Below are positions 1 through 9,919 of a stretch of 64,000 nucleotides of DNA, one piece after another. The notes beneath the pieces were generated by a model. It was given only the letters and a program-made list of their open reading frames with translations. It had not been told where the DNA came from and searched no databases. Within the stretch, counting starts at the first letter, position 1; every line of letters starts with the position of its first letter. Source of the stretch: Elioraea sp. (GTDB lineage: Bacteria > Pseudomonadota > Alphaproteobacteria > Acetobacterales > Acetobacteraceae); the NCBI RefSeq assembly GCF_022842375.1, contig NZ_JALHPR010000001.1, positions 62,001 through 126,000 on the forward strand, read 5' to 3'. The translations under genes and the position numbers were made by a program.

Positions 1-3000
1 TTCCTGGAGGCGAACGGCTATGGCCGCGCCAACACGGTGATCGAGCCTGGCGAATACGCCGTGCGCGGCGGGCTGATCGACCTGTTCCCCGCCGGCCGCG
101 ACGAGCCGGTGCGGATCGACCTGTTCGGCGACGAGATCGACGAGATCAGGAGCTTTGATCCATTCAGCCAGCGCTCGACCGCTGCCCTCGATGCGGTGGT
201 GCTGAAGCCGGTGAGCGAGGTGCTGCTCGACGAGGCCTCGGTCGCGCGGTTCCGCACCGCGTATCGCGAGCTGTTCGGAGCGGCGGCGAACGACCCGCTC
301 TACGAGGCCGTCTCCGCCCGCCGCCGCCACCAGGGGATGGAGCACTGGCTGCCGCTGTTCCATGACCGCCTCGCCACCCTGGCCGACTATGTGCCCGGTG
401 CGCGCGTGTCGTTCGACCATGAGGTCGACGGCGTGCTCGAGGGCCGCTTCGAGATGATCGCGGATCATTTTGCCGCCCGCCGCAACCCCGAGCTTCGCCG
501 CCTGTCGGAAGGCGAGCTGCCGTACAATCCGCTGAAGCCGGCGCTGCTCTACCATGACGAAGCGTCATGGGCCGCAATGCTCGCGTCGCACACGGTCATG
601 CGTTTCGTTCCCTTCGCGCGTGCCGAGAGTGCCGAGCCTGGGATCATCGAGGCAGGCGCCCGCGCCGGGCGGCAATTCGCCGATGTGCGGACGGCCGGCG
701 GCAACGTGTTCGATGCGCTCGCCGAACATGCGAGGGCGCTCGCCGCCCAGGGCCGCCGCGTCATCGTCGCCGCGTGGTCGGCTGGCTCGCGCGAACGGCT
801 GAAGCACCTTCTGGCCGAGCATGGCCTCGGCGCGGCCGAGGCGGTGGAGGACGTCGGCGCAGCCCGCGCGCTGGCGAAGGGGACGGTCGCACTTGCCGTG
901 CTCGGGCTCGAGCGCGGCTTCGTGTCGGATGATGTCGCCGTCATCGCCGAGCAGGACATCCTGGGCGAGCGCATCTCGCGCCCTGCGCGGCGGAAGAAGC
1001 GGGCAGACCAGTTCATCGCGGAGGCGACCGAGCTCGGCGAAGGCGACCTCGTCGTGCACATGGACCATGGCATCGGCCGCTACGACGGCCTCGTCACCCT
1101 CTCGGTGAATGGCGCGGCGCATGACTGCCTGAAGCTCGTCTACGACGGCGGCGACAAGCTGTTCGTACCGGTCGAGAACATCGAGGTGCTGTCGCGCTAC
1201 GGCGAGGGCGAGGGGGTTGCGCTCGACAAGTTGGGCGGCGTCGCCTGGCAGAACCGCAAGGCGCGGATGAAGACGCGCATCCGCGACATGGCGGCAGCGC
1301 TGCTGAAGGTGGCGGCGGAGCGGCGGCTTAAGGGCGCGCAGAGCCTGATGCCGCCCGAAGGCCTGTGGGACGAGTTCTGCGCCAGGTTCCAGTTCGCCGA
1401 GACGGAGGACCAGGCGCGCGCGATCGCCGATGTTCTCGAGGACCTCGCCGCCGGCCGGCCGATGGATCGCCTCGTCTGCGGCGACGTGGGCTTCGGCAAG
1501 ACCGAAGTGGCGCTGCGTGCTGCCTTCATCGCCGCGATGTCGGGCCAGCAGGTGGCGGTCGTGGTGCCGACGACGCTGCTCGCGCGCCAGCATTTCCGCG
1601 TGTTCAGCGAACGCTTCCGCGGCTTCCCCGTCCGCATCGCGCAGCTGTCGCGGATGGTGACGGCGAAGGAGGCACTCGAGGTCAAGAAGGGCCTGGCCGA
1701 CGGCTCGATCACGCTCGTCGTCGGCACCCACGCGCTGCTGGCGAAAAGCGTCGAGTTCCGCGACCTTGGCCTCGTCGTGGTCGACGAGGAGCAGCATTTC
1801 GGCGTGGCGCACAAGGAGCGCCTGAAGCAGCTCCGCGCCGAGGTGCACATGCTGACGCTGACCGCCACACCCATTCCCCGCACGCTGCAACTCGCGCTGA
1901 CGGGCGTGCGCGAGATGAGCATCATCGCCACTCCGCCGGTCGATCGCCTCGCGGTGCGTACCTTCATCCTGCCGTTCGATCCCGTCGTGCTGCGCGAGGC
2001 GCTGATGCGCGAGCGCTTCCGTGGCGGCCAGATCTTCTACGTGGTGCCGCGGATCGAGGACCTGCCGCGCGTGCGCGGGCGCCTGGCCGAGCTCGCGCCG
2101 GAGCTCAAGGTCGTTGAGGCGCATGGGCGGCTCACGCCGACCGAGCTGGAGCGGGTGATGACCGAGTTCCAGGACGGCCGCCACGACGTGCTGCTCGCGA
2201 CCAACATCATCGAAAGCGGCCTCGACATGGCGGCGGTCAATACGATGGTGATCCATCGCGCCGACATGTTCGGCCTGGCCCAGCTCTACCAGCTGCGGGG
2301 CCGCGTCGGTCGCGGCAAGCTGCGCGGCTACGCCTACCTTACCCTCGCGCCCGACCGGAAGCTGACCGCGACGGCGGGCAAGCGCCTCGAGGTGATGCAG
2401 GCGCTCGACAATCTCGGCGCCGGCTTCACGCTCGCCAGCCACGACCTCGACATCCGCGGCGCGGGCAACCTGCTGGGCGACGAACAGTCGGGCCATATCC
2501 GCGAAGTCGGCATCGAGCTTTACCAGCAGATGCTGGAGGAGGCGGTGTCGGATTTGAAGGCCGGCGAGGGCCGCCACGGCGGTTCGGACAGGGAGTGGAC
2601 GCCGCAGATCAACCTTGGCATGGCCGTGCTGATCCCGGAACAATACGTGCGCGACCTGCCGGTGCGGCTCGGCCTCTACCGTCGCATCGGCGCGCTCGCG
2701 ACCGACGGCGAGAGCGAGGCGCTGGCGGCGGAGCTGGTCGACCGGTTCGGGCCCATCCCGGCAGAGGTCGAGAACCTGCTGTCGGTCATGGCGATCAAGC
2801 GGCTGTGCCGCGAGGCTGGGGTGGAGAAGCTCGATGCCGGTCCGAAGGGGCTCGTGGTCGGCTTCCGCGGCAATGCGTTCCGCGACGCCGTCGGCCTGGT
2901 CGCGTGGCTGCAGGGGCAGAAGGGGCTGGCCAAGCTGCGCACCGACCATAAGCTCGTGGTGACGCGCGATCTCGACAACGTGGCGGTGCGCGTCAGGCTC

Positions 3001-3057
3001 GCCCGCGACGTGCTCGGCGCGCTCGCCGGCCTCGCGGCGAAGGCCAAGGCCGCCTAG
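1..3057 (+). CDS. mfd: Transcription-repair coupling factor Mfd (5' end cut by window)
   Basis: Mfd is a DNA translocase that removes RNA polymerase stalled at lesions and recruits UvrA for nucleotide excision repair. The reading frame is open from base 1, so about the first 130-150 residues of a usual ~1150-residue protein lie outside; 1018 codons are seen. The start of the window carries the UvrB-like domain end. The RNA-polymerase-interacting (CarD-like) segment follows near 1020-1230 ([16 protein letters not shown]). The helicase core has Walker [10 protein letters not shown] near 1480-1505, a DEEQHF box near 1783-1800 and the [10 protein letters not shown] motif near 1860-1890. Motif VI ([10 protein letters not shown]) is near 2290-2325 and a TRCF C-terminal domain follows. 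The TAG stop overlaps the stop of the convergent gene in a CTAG tetramer. Identification is firm. Confidence 0.97.
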   Translation, partial: FLEANGYGRANTVIEPGEYAVRGGLIDLFPAGRDEPVRIDLFGDEIDEIRSFDPFSQRSTAALDAVVLKPVSEVLLDEASVARFRTAYRELFGAAANDPLYEAVSARRRHQGMEHWLPLFHDRLATLADYVPGARVSFDHEVDGVLEGRFEMIADHFAARRNPELRRLSEGELPYNPLKPALLYHDEASWAAMLASHTVMRFVPFARAESAEPGIIEAGARAGRQFADVRTAGGNVFDALAEHARALAAQGRRVIVAAWSAGSRERLKHLLAEHGLGAAEAVEDVGAARALAKGTVALAVLGLERGFVSDDVAVIAEQDILGERISRPARRKKRADQFIAEATELGEGDLVVHMDHGIGRYDGLVTLSVNGAAHDCLKLVYDGGDKLFVPVENIEVLSRYGEGEGVALDKLGGVAWQNRKARMKTRIRDMAAALLKVAAERRLKGAQSLMPPEGLWDEFCARFQFAETEDQARAIADVLEDLAAGRPMDRLVCGDVGFGKTEVALRAAFIAAMSGQQVAVVVPTTLLARQHFRVFSERFRGFPVRIAQLSRMVTAKEALEVKKGLADGSITLVVGTHALLAKSVEFRDLGLVVVDEEQHFGVAHKERLKQLRAEVHMLTLTATPIPRTLQLALTGVREMSIIATPPVDRLAVRTFILPFDPVVLREALMRERFRGGQIFYVVPRIEDLPRVRGRLAELAPELKVVEAHGRLTPTELERVMTEFQDGRHDVLLATNIIESGLDMAAVNTMVIHRADMFGLAQLYQLRGRVGRGKLRGYAYLTLAPDRKLTATAGKRLEVMQALDNLGAGFTLASHDLDIRGAGNLLGDEQSGHIREVGIELYQQMLEEAVSDLKAGEGRHGGSDREWTPQINLGMAVLIPEQYVRDLPVRLGLYRRIGALATDGESEALAAELVDRFGPIPAEVENLLSVMAIKRLCREAGVEKLDAGPKGLVVGFRGNAFRDAVGLVAWLQGQKGLAKLRTDHKLVVTRDLDNVAVRVRLARDVLGALAGLAAKAKAA

Positions 3058-3719
3058 ACGCCGGCGTTTTCCAGGGCGGCGATGTCGAGCATGCGCTCGA
3101 GCACCTCTGGCTCCTGCGCGCCGGCGATGGCGTGCCGCTCGCCGAACACGAAGCAGGGAACGCCATTGATGCCGAGGCGATGGGCGCGGAGGTTGTCGGC
3201 GTGCACCGCATCGGTGCCGAAGCCGACCGGCCCGTGCGTCGCCGGCTCCCCTGCAAGCCCCGTCTCTGCCCAGATGGCGGCAAGCGTCCCGCGGTCGCCG
3301 ATGTCGCGGCCCTCGCAGAAATGCGCGGCGAACAGCGCATCGACCAGCGGCGCTGCACGGCCCTCGCCGCCGGCGAGCCGGACGAGGCGGTGCGCCTCGA
3401 TGGTCGAGGGGGTGCGGCCGATCCGGTCGAAGCGGAAGCCGATACCCTCGCTCCGCCCCACCTCGGCAATCGCTGCGTGCAGTCGTCTCGCCCTCTCCTC
3501 GCCGCCGAACTTCCGCTGGAGATATTCCGCCCGCGCCATGCCGCGCGCCGGCATGTCCGGGTTCAGCAGGAACGGCCGATAGGTGATCTCGACGGACAGG
3601 TCAGGCCGCCGCGCGACAGTGCGCGTAAGCCGGCGCACGCCGATCCAGCACCATGGGCAGACCAGGTCGAACACGACGTCGACGGCAAGCCGCACTGATC
3701 GGGGGCTCAGCATGTTCAT
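3054..3719 (-). CDS. DsbA-family (FrnE/HCCA-isomerase-like) thiol oxidoreductase
   Basis: The protein has the thioredoxin-fold DsbA layout of the FrnE / 2-hydroxychromene-2-carboxylate isomerase group. An N-terminal strand leads into [11 protein letters not shown], where CPWC (about residues 21-24) is the redox pair. A long helical insert follows, with a cis-Pro loop at NGVPCFVF. Length, about 221 residues, is normal for the family. The frame is open to 3833, but ATG 3719 is chosen because the conserved fold begins directly after it and because a start at 3833 would overlap the divergent chemoreceptor start. There is no signal peptide, so it is probably cytoplasmic. The substrate cannot be told from the sequence. 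The stop codon overlaps that of mfd in CTAG. Confidence 0.85.
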   Translation of the reverse strand: MNMLSPRSVRLAVDVVFDLVCPWCWIGVRRLTRTVARRPDLSVEITYRPFLLNPDMPARGMARAEYLQRKFGGEERARRLHAAIAEVGRSEGIGFRFDRIGRTPSTIEAHRLVRLAGGEGRAAPLVDALFAAHFCEGRDIGDRGTLAAIWAETGLAGEPATHGPVGFGTDAVHADNLRAHRLGINGVPCFVFGERHAIAGAQEPEVLERMLDIAALENAGV

Positions 3720-3826
3720 GGCGCGAGAATAGACGGCGCCGGCCTCCCGGTCACGCGTCGGCGTTACCACTTTGGTCATGTCGAGGCCCCACCGTTCGTT
3801 CGAGCTGCTGGGAAAGGGCTTGACCG

Positions 3827-5515
3827 ATGTCAATCTTTACACGCGTCGGGATCGGCGCACGCATCTACATGGCGATCGCGCTGATGGCGCTCGTCACCCT
3901 TGTGAGCCTCGGCATCGGGCTTGCCGAATTGCGGGCGTATGACCGAACGCTGTTGGCCGTGAAGAACGCTGGCGAGCGGACCGCGATTGCCGAGCGGCTG
4001 AACGGCCTTGTCTACGCCGTCGTGATGGACAGCCGCGGCATCTACATGTCGGCCGACACCGAGAGGGCGAAGCCCTTCGCCGCCGGGCTGCGCCGGTTCC
4101 TCGGCGGGGTCGAGCGCGAGGTCGCTGCCTGGGAGGCGCTTCTGCCGGCTGAGCAGCGCGCCGGCTTCGCGCCGGTGAAGGCGGGTGCCGCCGATTTCGT
4201 CCGCCTGCGCGGCGAACTCGCGCGCCTTGGCACCGAGGTTTCGATCGCCGAGGCAATCCGCATCGGCAACAACGACGACAACCGCCGCAACCGTATGGCC
4301 TTCAACGCTGCCATCGACGCGTCAGCCAAGGCCACGGCGGACGAGATGGCCACACTCGCGGCCCAGGTGGCGGGCATGTTCCGTATCACCGCTCTCTGGC
4401 TGACCGGTGCCGTGTCCGGTGCGCTGGCACTGATCGGCATCCTCGTCGTCACCATGGTGCGGGGCACGATCGTGAACCCGCTCGGCGCCGTGACGACGGC
4501 GCTGTCCGGCCTCGCCGCGGGCAGGACCGATACGGTGGTTCCTGGCGCTGACAGGGGCGACGAGATCGGCCGCCTTGCCAACACAGCCGAAAGCTTCCGC
4601 TCGGCACTCGTCGCGCGGGTGGCGATGGAGGACGCCGCACGGGCAGAAGCAGCAGCCAAGGCGGCGCGCGCCGATGCGATGGCAGCCGAGATCGGCCGGT
4701 TCTCGACCGCCTCGGCCGGAGTGATGGAACGTCTCGTCGGCGCTGCCGGATCGCTCGGCGCAGCCGTGACCGGCATGCGTGCGGTGGCCGAGGCAACGGC
4801 CTCCGGCTCGACGGCCATGGCCGGTTCCGCCGCCAGCGCCTCCGCGAACGTCCAGACCGTCGCCGCGGCAGCGGAGGAGCTCTCGGCCAGCATCGGCGAG
4901 ATCACCCGCCAGGTGTCTGACGCCGCCCGCATCGCCGGCCGTGCGGTCGAGGAAGCGCGGCGGACCGACGATACCGTCCAGGGCCTCGCCGAGGGCGCGC
5001 GCAAGATCGGTGATGTCGTGCGGCTGATCAGCGACATCGCGGGACAGACAAACCTCCTCGCGCTCAACGCGACGATCGAGGCGGCGCGGGCCGGCGAGGC
5101 TGGCAAGGGCTTCGCGGTGGTGGCGTCCGAGGTGAAGAACCTCGCCGCCCAGACCGGCAAGGCGACCGAGGAGATCGCCGGCCAGATCGAGTCGATCCAG
5201 GGCTCGACCGCCGAGGCGGTCACGGCGATCGGTGCGATCGGCAGGGTGATCGACGAACTCGCCGCCATCGCGTCCGCCATCGCTGCGGCGGTGGAGCAGC
5301 AGGGTGCCGCGACGGCCGAGATCGCGCGGAACGTGCAGCAGGCTGCTGCCGGCACGGCGGAAGTATCGTCGCGCGTGTCCGAGGTGCAGCAGGCGGGCGC
5401 CGACGCCGACCGTCAGGCGGGCGTGGTCGCTGGCACGTCGTCAGACGTCGCCGACGCGTCGACGCAGATGCGCCAGGAGGTCGAAACCTTCCTCGGGCGC
5501 CTCAAGGTCGCCTGA
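3827..5515 (+). CDS. Methyl-accepting chemotaxis protein
   Basis: A transmembrane chemoreceptor that signals through CheA/CheW to the flagellar motor. Transmembrane segment 1 spans about residues 13-33. A four-helix-bundle-type periplasmic sensor of about 150 residues follows, then transmembrane segment 2 at about 187-211. A HAMP linker lies near 212-265 and the methyl-accepting coiled coil runs to the end. The highly conserved hairpin tip ([20 protein letters not shown]) lies at about residues 402-421. No pentapeptide receptor-methylation tail is seen at the C terminus, which ends LGRLKVA. The ligand is unknown. A strong hairpin terminator follows at 5545-5574. Confidence 0.93.
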   Translation: MSIFTRVGIGARIYMAIALMALVTLVSLGIGLAELRAYDRTLLAVKNAGERTAIAERLNGLVYAVVMDSRGIYMSADTERAKPFAAGLRRFLGGVEREVAAWEALLPAEQRAGFAPVKAGAADFVRLRGELARLGTEVSIAEAIRIGNNDDNRRNRMAFNAAIDASAKATADEMATLAAQVAGMFRITALWLTGAVSGALALIGILVVTMVRGTIVNPLGAVTTALSGLAAGRTDTVVPGADRGDEIGRLANTAESFRSALVARVAMEDAARAEAAAKAARADAMAAEIGRFSTASAGVMERLVGAAGSLGAAVTGMRAVAEATASGSTAMAGSAASASANVQTVAAAAEELSASIGEITRQVSDAARIAGRAVEEARRTDDTVQGLAEGARKIGDVVRLISDIAGQTNLLALNATIEAARAGEAGKGFAVVASEVKNLAAQTGKATEEIAGQIESIQGSTAEAVTAIGAIGRVIDELAAIASAIAAAVEQQGAATAEIARNVQQAAAGTAEVSSRVSEVQQAGADADRQAGVVAGTSSDVADASTQMRQEVETFLGRLKVA

Positions 5516-5544
5516 CGTTCACGGACCAGTGCTGGGGAAACCGG

Positions 5545-5574
5545 GCGGGCGATGCAGGAGGGTGCATCGCCCGC
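5545..5574. terminator. Perfect 12-bp hairpin between convergent genes
   Basis: GCGGGCGATGCA and its exact reverse complement are separated by a 6-base loop (GGAGGG). It lies between the chemoreceptor stop and the 3' end of the minus-strand lipoprotein gene, so it can serve both directions. No run of T follows, so efficiency is inferred. Confidence 0.6.
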
Positions 5575-5601
5575 TTCGACTGAGGGGGAGTCGCATCAGG
5601 C

Positions 5602-5841
5602 TCAGCGCCAGGCCGGCCGCCCAAGGTTGACCTGGTCCGTGTTGGTGAGCGCCCCGGCAGCGGCGCCAAGCGCACCCCCGACGATGGCGCCCTGAAGCAG
5701 CGTCGCCCCCGTCACGGCGCCGACGGCAAGCCCAGCACCGGCGCCGAGAGCGCCACCGGAAAGGGCGCGGTCGCCGGTCGTGTTCCCGCAGGCGCCGAGC
5801 AGCAGCGCTGCGCCAAGGGCCAGAAGGGGAAGGGGACGCAT
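5602..5841 (-). CDS. Glycine-zipper lipoprotein with NLGRPAW tail
   Basis: A 79-residue lipoprotein. The signal peptide ends in a lipobox (LLLGAC, Cys about residue 17), followed by a Gly/Ala-rich segment with GxxxG spacing that could form two packed membrane helices. The tail reads DQVNLGRPAWR. The same tail occurs in the lipoproteins at 16633-16923 and 43169-43411, so the three are siblings. Glycine-zipper lipoproteins of this size (SlyB/OsmB-like) usually sit in the outer membrane and are often stress-induced; that role is inferred here. No GGAAC-type promoter was found upstream. Confidence 0.8.
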   Translation of the reverse strand: MRPLPLLALGAALLLGACGNTTGDRALSGGALGAGAGLAVGAVTGATLLQGAIVGGALGAAAGALTNTDQVNLGRPAWR

Positions 5842-6102
5842 CGTTCATCTCCATGAGTGACGGGTGGTTCACTACCCGAGTGTCTTGAGGCGGCATGGCA
5901 GGATAAGGGCCGAACATGTCGCAAATCCGTGAGGTCCCACTCGATACCGACGCGCCCGGCCTTGTCCGATAGCAACGGCCGGCGCCGCCGCCCCCTTCCC
6001 GCGGGGCCGATCACGACCGCGTGAGCCGCTCTCCCTTTGCCGCCTCGGCACCGAGGCTGCACAATGGGCGACGACGAGAGACAACACGGGGGACGTGCCG
6101 GC

Positions 6103-6633
6103 ATGGGTGCTTCATTCGCGACCGAGCGCAGGCTGCTTGCCGAGGACGAACTCGGGCCGGTGCAGAACAGCCACTATCCCGCACTGGAGTCGCTGCCACA
6201 CGACGACCTGGTTTCCCTCGCCCGTTGGATCCGTGAGCGTCACAACCGCGCGCGCGACATCATCCGCGGCCGCAGGCGGGTGCGCAGCGGCAAGGCGGAG
6301 GCGCGCGGAACGGCATCCGAAAGCGCGTCGGAGCGAGGGTTGGCTGCAAAGAAGCAGGTATTCGCGCGCGGCATGAAGCGGGTGAACGCCAAGCTCGGGC
6401 TGATCGCGGCAGAGGCCAGGCGCGCGCGCATGGTCGCTGCGATGGAGGAGGCGCTGGCGCGGCGGAAATCCGCCCCCGTCCACCACCCGCACGGCGGTGA
6501 CAGTGCCGGGGGAGGCATGGCGGCGCGGCCGCGCGAGAAGCGCCGCGGCATCATCACGGGTGGCCGCATCGGCAGCGTCTCCCAGGCAGGGCGCAACGCC
6601 CAGGCGGCGAGGGATTCCAGGGCCGGCGGGTGA
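6103..6633 (+). CDS. Conserved hypothetical basic protein
   Basis: I cannot name a function. The protein (about 176 residues from ATG 6103) starts with an acidic-aromatic block (LLAEDELGPVQNSHYPAL), then LARWIRERHNRARDIIRGRR. The rest is a long, strongly basic, Arg/Ala-rich and probably helical or disordered tail. The first 60 residues look like a small conserved domain seen in alphaproteobacterial proteins of unknown function; the tail could contact nucleic acid. The frame is open to 6037, with other ATGs at 6037 and 6064. ATG 6103 is chosen because GGGGGA sits about 8 bases before it and the conserved block starts right after. The stop overlaps the GTG start of the next gene by 4 bases, indicating cotranslation. 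Confidence 0.65.
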   Translation: MGASFATERRLLAEDELGPVQNSHYPALESLPHDDLVSLARWIRERHNRARDIIRGRRRVRSGKAEARGTASESASERGLAAKKQVFARGMKRVNAKLGLIAAEARRARMVAAMEEALARRKSAPVHHPHGGDSAGGGMAARPREKRRGIITGGRIGSVSQAGRNAQAARDSRAGG

Positions 6634-8108
6634 CAGACCGGCGACCGGGGATGAAGCGGTTCACGCTGCGCTGGCTGAAGCGACTTGCACTGCTCGGCGC
6701 CGGCGGTCTGGTGGCCTTCGTGGTCATCCGCGCCGTCGACAGCCAGCGCGGGCCGCCGCTCGACCTCTGGCACACCGAGGTGCCGGAGGAGCCGCGCGCG
6801 GCCGAGATCGACCGCCTCGACTGGGCAGGCTATCTCGCCGCGGAGGAGAAGGCGTTCGCCGAGGTGCGGCGGCGGGTGATCGAGAAGCTGCCCCCTGAGG
6901 CGCGGCGGCCGGACAACCGCTTCTACGTCGACAGCCCGATCAACCCCGCGCGGTTCGACAATGACTGGAACCGCTCCTACGTGCTCGCGCCCGAGGGCAC
7001 GCCGCGCGGTGCGGTGGTGCTGCTGCACGGGCTGACGGACGCGCCCTACAGCCTTCGCCACGTCGCCGGGCTCTACCGTGACCAGGGCTTCGTCGCCGTT
7101 GGCCTGCGCGTGCCCGCGCACGGCACGGTGCCGGCGGCGCTGACCGACACGGTGTGGGAGGACTGGTCGGCAGCGACCAGGCTTGCGATGCGCGAGGCGC
7201 GGCGCCGCGCAGGACCTGGCGCGCCGATCCATATCGTCGGCTTCTCCAATGGCGGGGCGCTCGCGCTCAAGCACGCGCTCGATGCCGTCGAGGACCAGCG
7301 CCTGGTGATGCCGGACCGGCTGATCCTTGTCTCGCCCATGGTTGGCATCACCGCCTTCGCGCGCTTCGCCGGGCTCGCTGCCATCCCGTCCGTCCTGCCT
7401 GCGTTCTCGAAGGCCGCCTGGCTCGGGATCATCCCGGAGTTCAATCCGTTCAAGTACAATTCATTCCCCGTCAACGGCGCGCGGCAATCCTGGCGGCTGA
7501 CGCAGGCGTTGCAGGCGCAGCTTCGCGCGCATGCGGCCGATGGCAGGATCGCGCGCATGCCGCCTGTGCTGACGTTCCAGTCCGTCATCGATTTCACGGT
7601 GAGCACGCGCGCCGTCGTCACCGCGCTCTATACGCTGCTGCCCGAGAATGGCAGCGAGCTCGTGCTGTTCGACCGCAACCGCGCGACCAAGCTCGGGCCG
7701 CTGCTGCGTCCTGCCTTCGATGTCTCGGCCAGCCGGCTGGTGCCCGATGCGCCGCGGCCATGGCGGCTCGTGCTCGTCACCAACGACGAGGAGGGGAGCA
7801 CCGGGACGATTGCGCGCGTGACCGATGCAGGGGCCGTGGAGGAGCGGCTCGTACCGCTTGACGCCGCCTATCCGCGGCATGTGTTCTCGCTCTCGCATGT
7901 GGCACTGCCGTTTCCCGAGTGGGACTCGCTCTACGGCGCCAGCCCCGATCCGCCGGCGCAATATGGCGTCGAGCTCGGAACGATCGGGGCGAGGGGCGAG
8001 GTGGGCGTGCTGATCGTCAGCCTCGACAACCTTGCGCGGATGAGCTGGAACCCCTTCTACGATCACATGATGGCCCGGATCGCCGCGCACATCCCGCCTG
8101 CACGCTGA
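6630..8108 (+). CDS. Membrane-anchored alpha/beta hydrolase
   Basis: A serine hydrolase of the alpha/beta fold with an N-terminal membrane anchor (about residues 18-34) after a basic stretch, so the catalytic part probably faces the periplasm. The oxyanion strand reads GAVVLLHGLTDAPYSLRH. The nucleophile elbow is GFSNGG with Ser at about residue 206 (numbered from the GTG). Length is 492 residues, long for the fold, with extra cap or C-terminal sequence. The substrate is unknown; lipase or esterase is the usual role. The GTG start overlaps the preceding stop (GTGA); an in-frame ATG at 6651 is the alternative and leaves the anchor intact. A second hydrolase gene follows 10 bases after the stop. 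Confidence 0.82.
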   Translation: MTDRRPGMKRFTLRWLKRLALLGAGGLVAFVVIRAVDSQRGPPLDLWHTEVPEEPRAAEIDRLDWAGYLAAEEKAFAEVRRRVIEKLPPEARRPDNRFYVDSPINPARFDNDWNRSYVLAPEGTPRGAVVLLHGLTDAPYSLRHVAGLYRDQGFVAVGLRVPAHGTVPAALTDTVWEDWSAATRLAMREARRRAGPGAPIHIVGFSNGGALALKHALDAVEDQRLVMPDRLILVSPMVGITAFARFAGLAAIPSVLPAFSKAAWLGIIPEFNPFKYNSFPVNGARQSWRLTQALQAQLRAHAADGRIARMPPVLTFQSVIDFTVSTRAVVTALYTLLPENGSELVLFDRNRATKLGPLLRPAFDVSASRLVPDAPRPWRLVLVTNDEEGSTGTIARVTDAGAVEERLVPLDAAYPRHVFSLSHVALPFPEWDSLYGASPDPPAQYGVELGTIGARGEVGVLIVSLDNLARMSWNPFYDHMMARIAAHIPPAR

Positions 8109-8118
8109 TGCCCGAACG

Positions 8119-9045
8119 ATGCCACGCATGATCCTGCTCGCGCTGTTCGCCCTCGGTGCCTTCCTGCTCGCCGCCATCGCATGGGCGTGGACGCCCGATC
8201 GCCCGCGCGCCGCCCTCGAGGCCCGCTATCTCGCGGCACCGTCCGACATGATCGATGTTGCCGGCACGCGGCTTCACGTGCGCCAGAGCGGGCCGGTGGA
8301 TGCCCCGGCCGTGATCCTGCTGCACGGCTTCGGCGCGTCGCTGCACACATGGGAGCCGTGGGCAGAGGTGCTCGCGGCAACCCATCGCGTCATCCGCTAC
8401 GACATCCCCGGCTTCGGCCTGTCGCCGCCCGATCCGGGCAACGACTATTCGCTCGCGCGCGACATCGCCATCCTCGATGGGCTGATGGACAGGCTCGGCC
8501 TCGCCCATGCCGCCCTCGTCGGGCATTCGATGGGCGGCAAGATCGCCTGGCACTTCGCCGCCAAGCGGCCCGATCGCGTGTCGCGCCTCGTGCTCGTCGC
8601 GCCCGATGGGTTCGCCACGCCGGGCAAGGGGTATGGCGAGGCGCCGACGGTGGGCAGGTCGCTCGCACTGATGACGGTGTTCCTGCCGCGCCCTGTGCTG
8701 CGCATGACGATCGCTCCTGCCTATGCCAACCCCGTGCGCCTCGATGACGCGATGCTCACGCGCTATCACGACATGATGCTCGCCCCCGGAGCGCGCAGGG
8801 CGATGCTTGCGCGGCTGTCGCAGGCGGTTCTCGAGTACCCGGCTGACCTGCTGCCACGGATCACCGCGCCGGTGCTGCTGCTCTGGGGCGAGGACGACAG
8901 GATGATCCCTGCCTCGCACGCCGCTGACTACGTGCGCCTGCTGCCGGGTGCGGAGGTGGTTCGTCTTCCCAACCTCGGCCACGTTCCGCACGAGGAGGAT
9001 CCGGCCCGGTCGCTGCCACCGATCGCCGCGTTCCTCGCGCGCTGA
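8119..9045 (+). CDS. Alpha/beta hydrolase, membrane-anchored
   Basis: A 308-residue alpha/beta hydrolase with an N-terminal hydrophobic anchor (residues 3-24). The oxyanion strand is VILLHGFGAS. The nucleophile elbow GHSMGG has Ser137. The acid is in LLWGEDDRMIP and the His in NLGHVPHEEDP, so the full triad is visible. The order and motifs are those of the epoxide-hydrolase/haloperoxidase-like esterases. It follows the upstream hydrolase within 10 bases and is probably in one operon with 6103-8108. It is convergent with, and only 2 bases from, the acetyltransferase gene. The substrate is unknown. Confidence 0.85.
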   Translation: MPRMILLALFALGAFLLAAIAWAWTPDRPRAALEARYLAAPSDMIDVAGTRLHVRQSGPVDAPAVILLHGFGASLHTWEPWAEVLAATHRVIRYDIPGFGLSPPDPGNDYSLARDIAILDGLMDRLGLAHAALVGHSMGGKIAWHFAAKRPDRVSRLVLVAPDGFATPGKGYGEAPTVGRSLALMTVFLPRPVLRMTIAPAYANPVRLDDAMLTRYHDMMLAPGARRAMLARLSQAVLEYPADLLPRITAPVLLLWGEDDRMIPASHAADYVRLLPGAEVVRLPNLGHVPHEEDPARSLPPIAAFLAR

Positions 9046-9047
9046 AC

Positions 9048-9506
9048 TCACCCGGCTTCGTCGAGCGGCTTGGCGAGCCAGACGAGACGTGTGCGCGTGA
9101 AGCCGAGATGGTCGTAGAAGTCGAGTGCCGGCGCGTTCGTCTCGTCGGCCAGCAGCGCGATCCTGAGCGCCCCCTTCCCCTGCGCCCATGATTCCGCGGC
9201 CGCGATCAACGTCCCGCCGATGCCGCGGCCGCGGCAGCGCGCCGTGACCACGACATCCTCGATTCCGGCCGAAAGCCCACCGCGTGCCGTGCTGATGCTA
9301 AGTTGCACCGTGCACATGCCAGCGACCGCACCCTCGGCGACAGCGACAAGCACGACGGCATCGGCGCGTTCAAGCAGCAGGCCGAGCCCGCGTGCCTGGA
9401 CCTCCGGCGCGATCGCGAAATCGGCCTCGATCGCGAACAACTCGCCGAGGAGTGCTGCCATCGCCGGCACGTCGGCGATGGTCGCCACCCGGATCGCTGT
9501 TGCCAT
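9048..9506 (-). CDS. GNAT-family N-acetyltransferase
   Basis: A 152-residue Gcn5-related acetyltransferase. The acetyl-CoA pyrophosphate-binding motif A is seen in VVVTARCRGRGIGGTLIAAA (R/Q-x-x-G-x-G/A pattern CRGRGIGG). Motif B follows at NAPALDFYDHLGFTRTR. It starts with the usual IRVATIADVPAMAALLGELF. The acceptor substrate cannot be told. The ATG at 9506 lies just after a 12-bp tandem repeat that separates it from the upstream lipoprotein gene. Confidence 0.88.
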   Translation of the reverse strand: MATAIRVATIADVPAMAALLGELFAIEADFAIAPEVQARGLGLLLERADAVVLVAVAEGAVAGMCTVQLSISTARGGLSAGIEDVVVTARCRGRGIGGTLIAAAESWAQGKGALRIALLADETNAPALDFYDHLGFTRTRLVWLAKPLDEAG

Positions 9507-9533
9507 CCCCCTGCCGTCGCTGGCCGTCTACCA

Positions 9534-9605
9534 CTGGCCCGTCTGCTGGCCCGCCTACTGGCCCGTCGGCTGGCCCATCTATTTGCCCGCCTACTGGCGC
9601 GGAGG
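9534..9605. repeat. 12-bp degenerate tandem repeat, six units
   Basis: Six consecutive 12-base units start at 9534, 9546, 9558, 9570, 9582 and 9594. They follow the pattern CTGGCCCGYCTA, with drift in the last two. A shorter, worn copy lies just upstream near 9518-9531. The array spans the end of the lipoprotein gene (stop 9591-9593) and the gap to the acetyltransferase start. Confidence 0.85.
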
Positions 9606-9893
9606 CTGTTGCTGCTGCTGGCCGGCTTGCACGCCGCGCTGGAACTGCGCCTCGCGTTCACGTTGATGATAGTCGAACAGCAGGCCACCCGCAGCACCGG
9701 CACCGGCACCGATCAAGGCGCCCCAGCCGAAATTGCCCGACATCGCACCGATCAGTCCGCCGACCGCCGCACCACCGGCAGCGCCCGTGCCAGCGCGCAT
9801 CAGCGTCGGGTCAGCGCCGCTCTCGCAGGCACCGAGAGGAAGGGCGAGGGCGAGCAGGAGTCCGGCGGCCCCGAAACGATATGCTTTCGTCAT
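9591..9893 (-). CDS. Glycine-zipper lipoprotein
   Basis: A 100-residue lipoprotein: a signal peptide with lipobox (LPLGAC, Cys about residue 23), then a Gly/Ala-rich glycine-zipper segment. A short charged, Gln-rich tail ends in QQQQQPPRQ. ATG 9893 is chosen over the longer open frame because an AGGAG-type site sits at the right distance and the signal peptide starts there. Unlike the other three lipoproteins in the window it lacks the NLGxPxW tail. The C terminus enters the 12-bp tandem repeat, so the tail may vary between strains. It lies 26 bases after the Rap1a-like gene, probably in one transcript with it. Outer-membrane location is inferred. Confidence 0.78.
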   Translation of the reverse strand: MTKAYRFGAAGLLLALALPLGACESGADPTLMRAGTGAAGGAAVGGLIGAMSGNFGWGALIGAGAGAAGGLLFDYHQREREAQFQRGVQAGQQQQQPPRQ

Positions 9894-9919
9894 GAGATGC
9901 TCCTCTTCGCGCGTCTGTG

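Noticed and set aside
565-2949. Long open frame on the minus strand (794 codons) opposite mfd
   Set aside because: Antisense shadow of mfd in GC-rich DNA; composition is His/Arg/Ala/Leu rich without domains.
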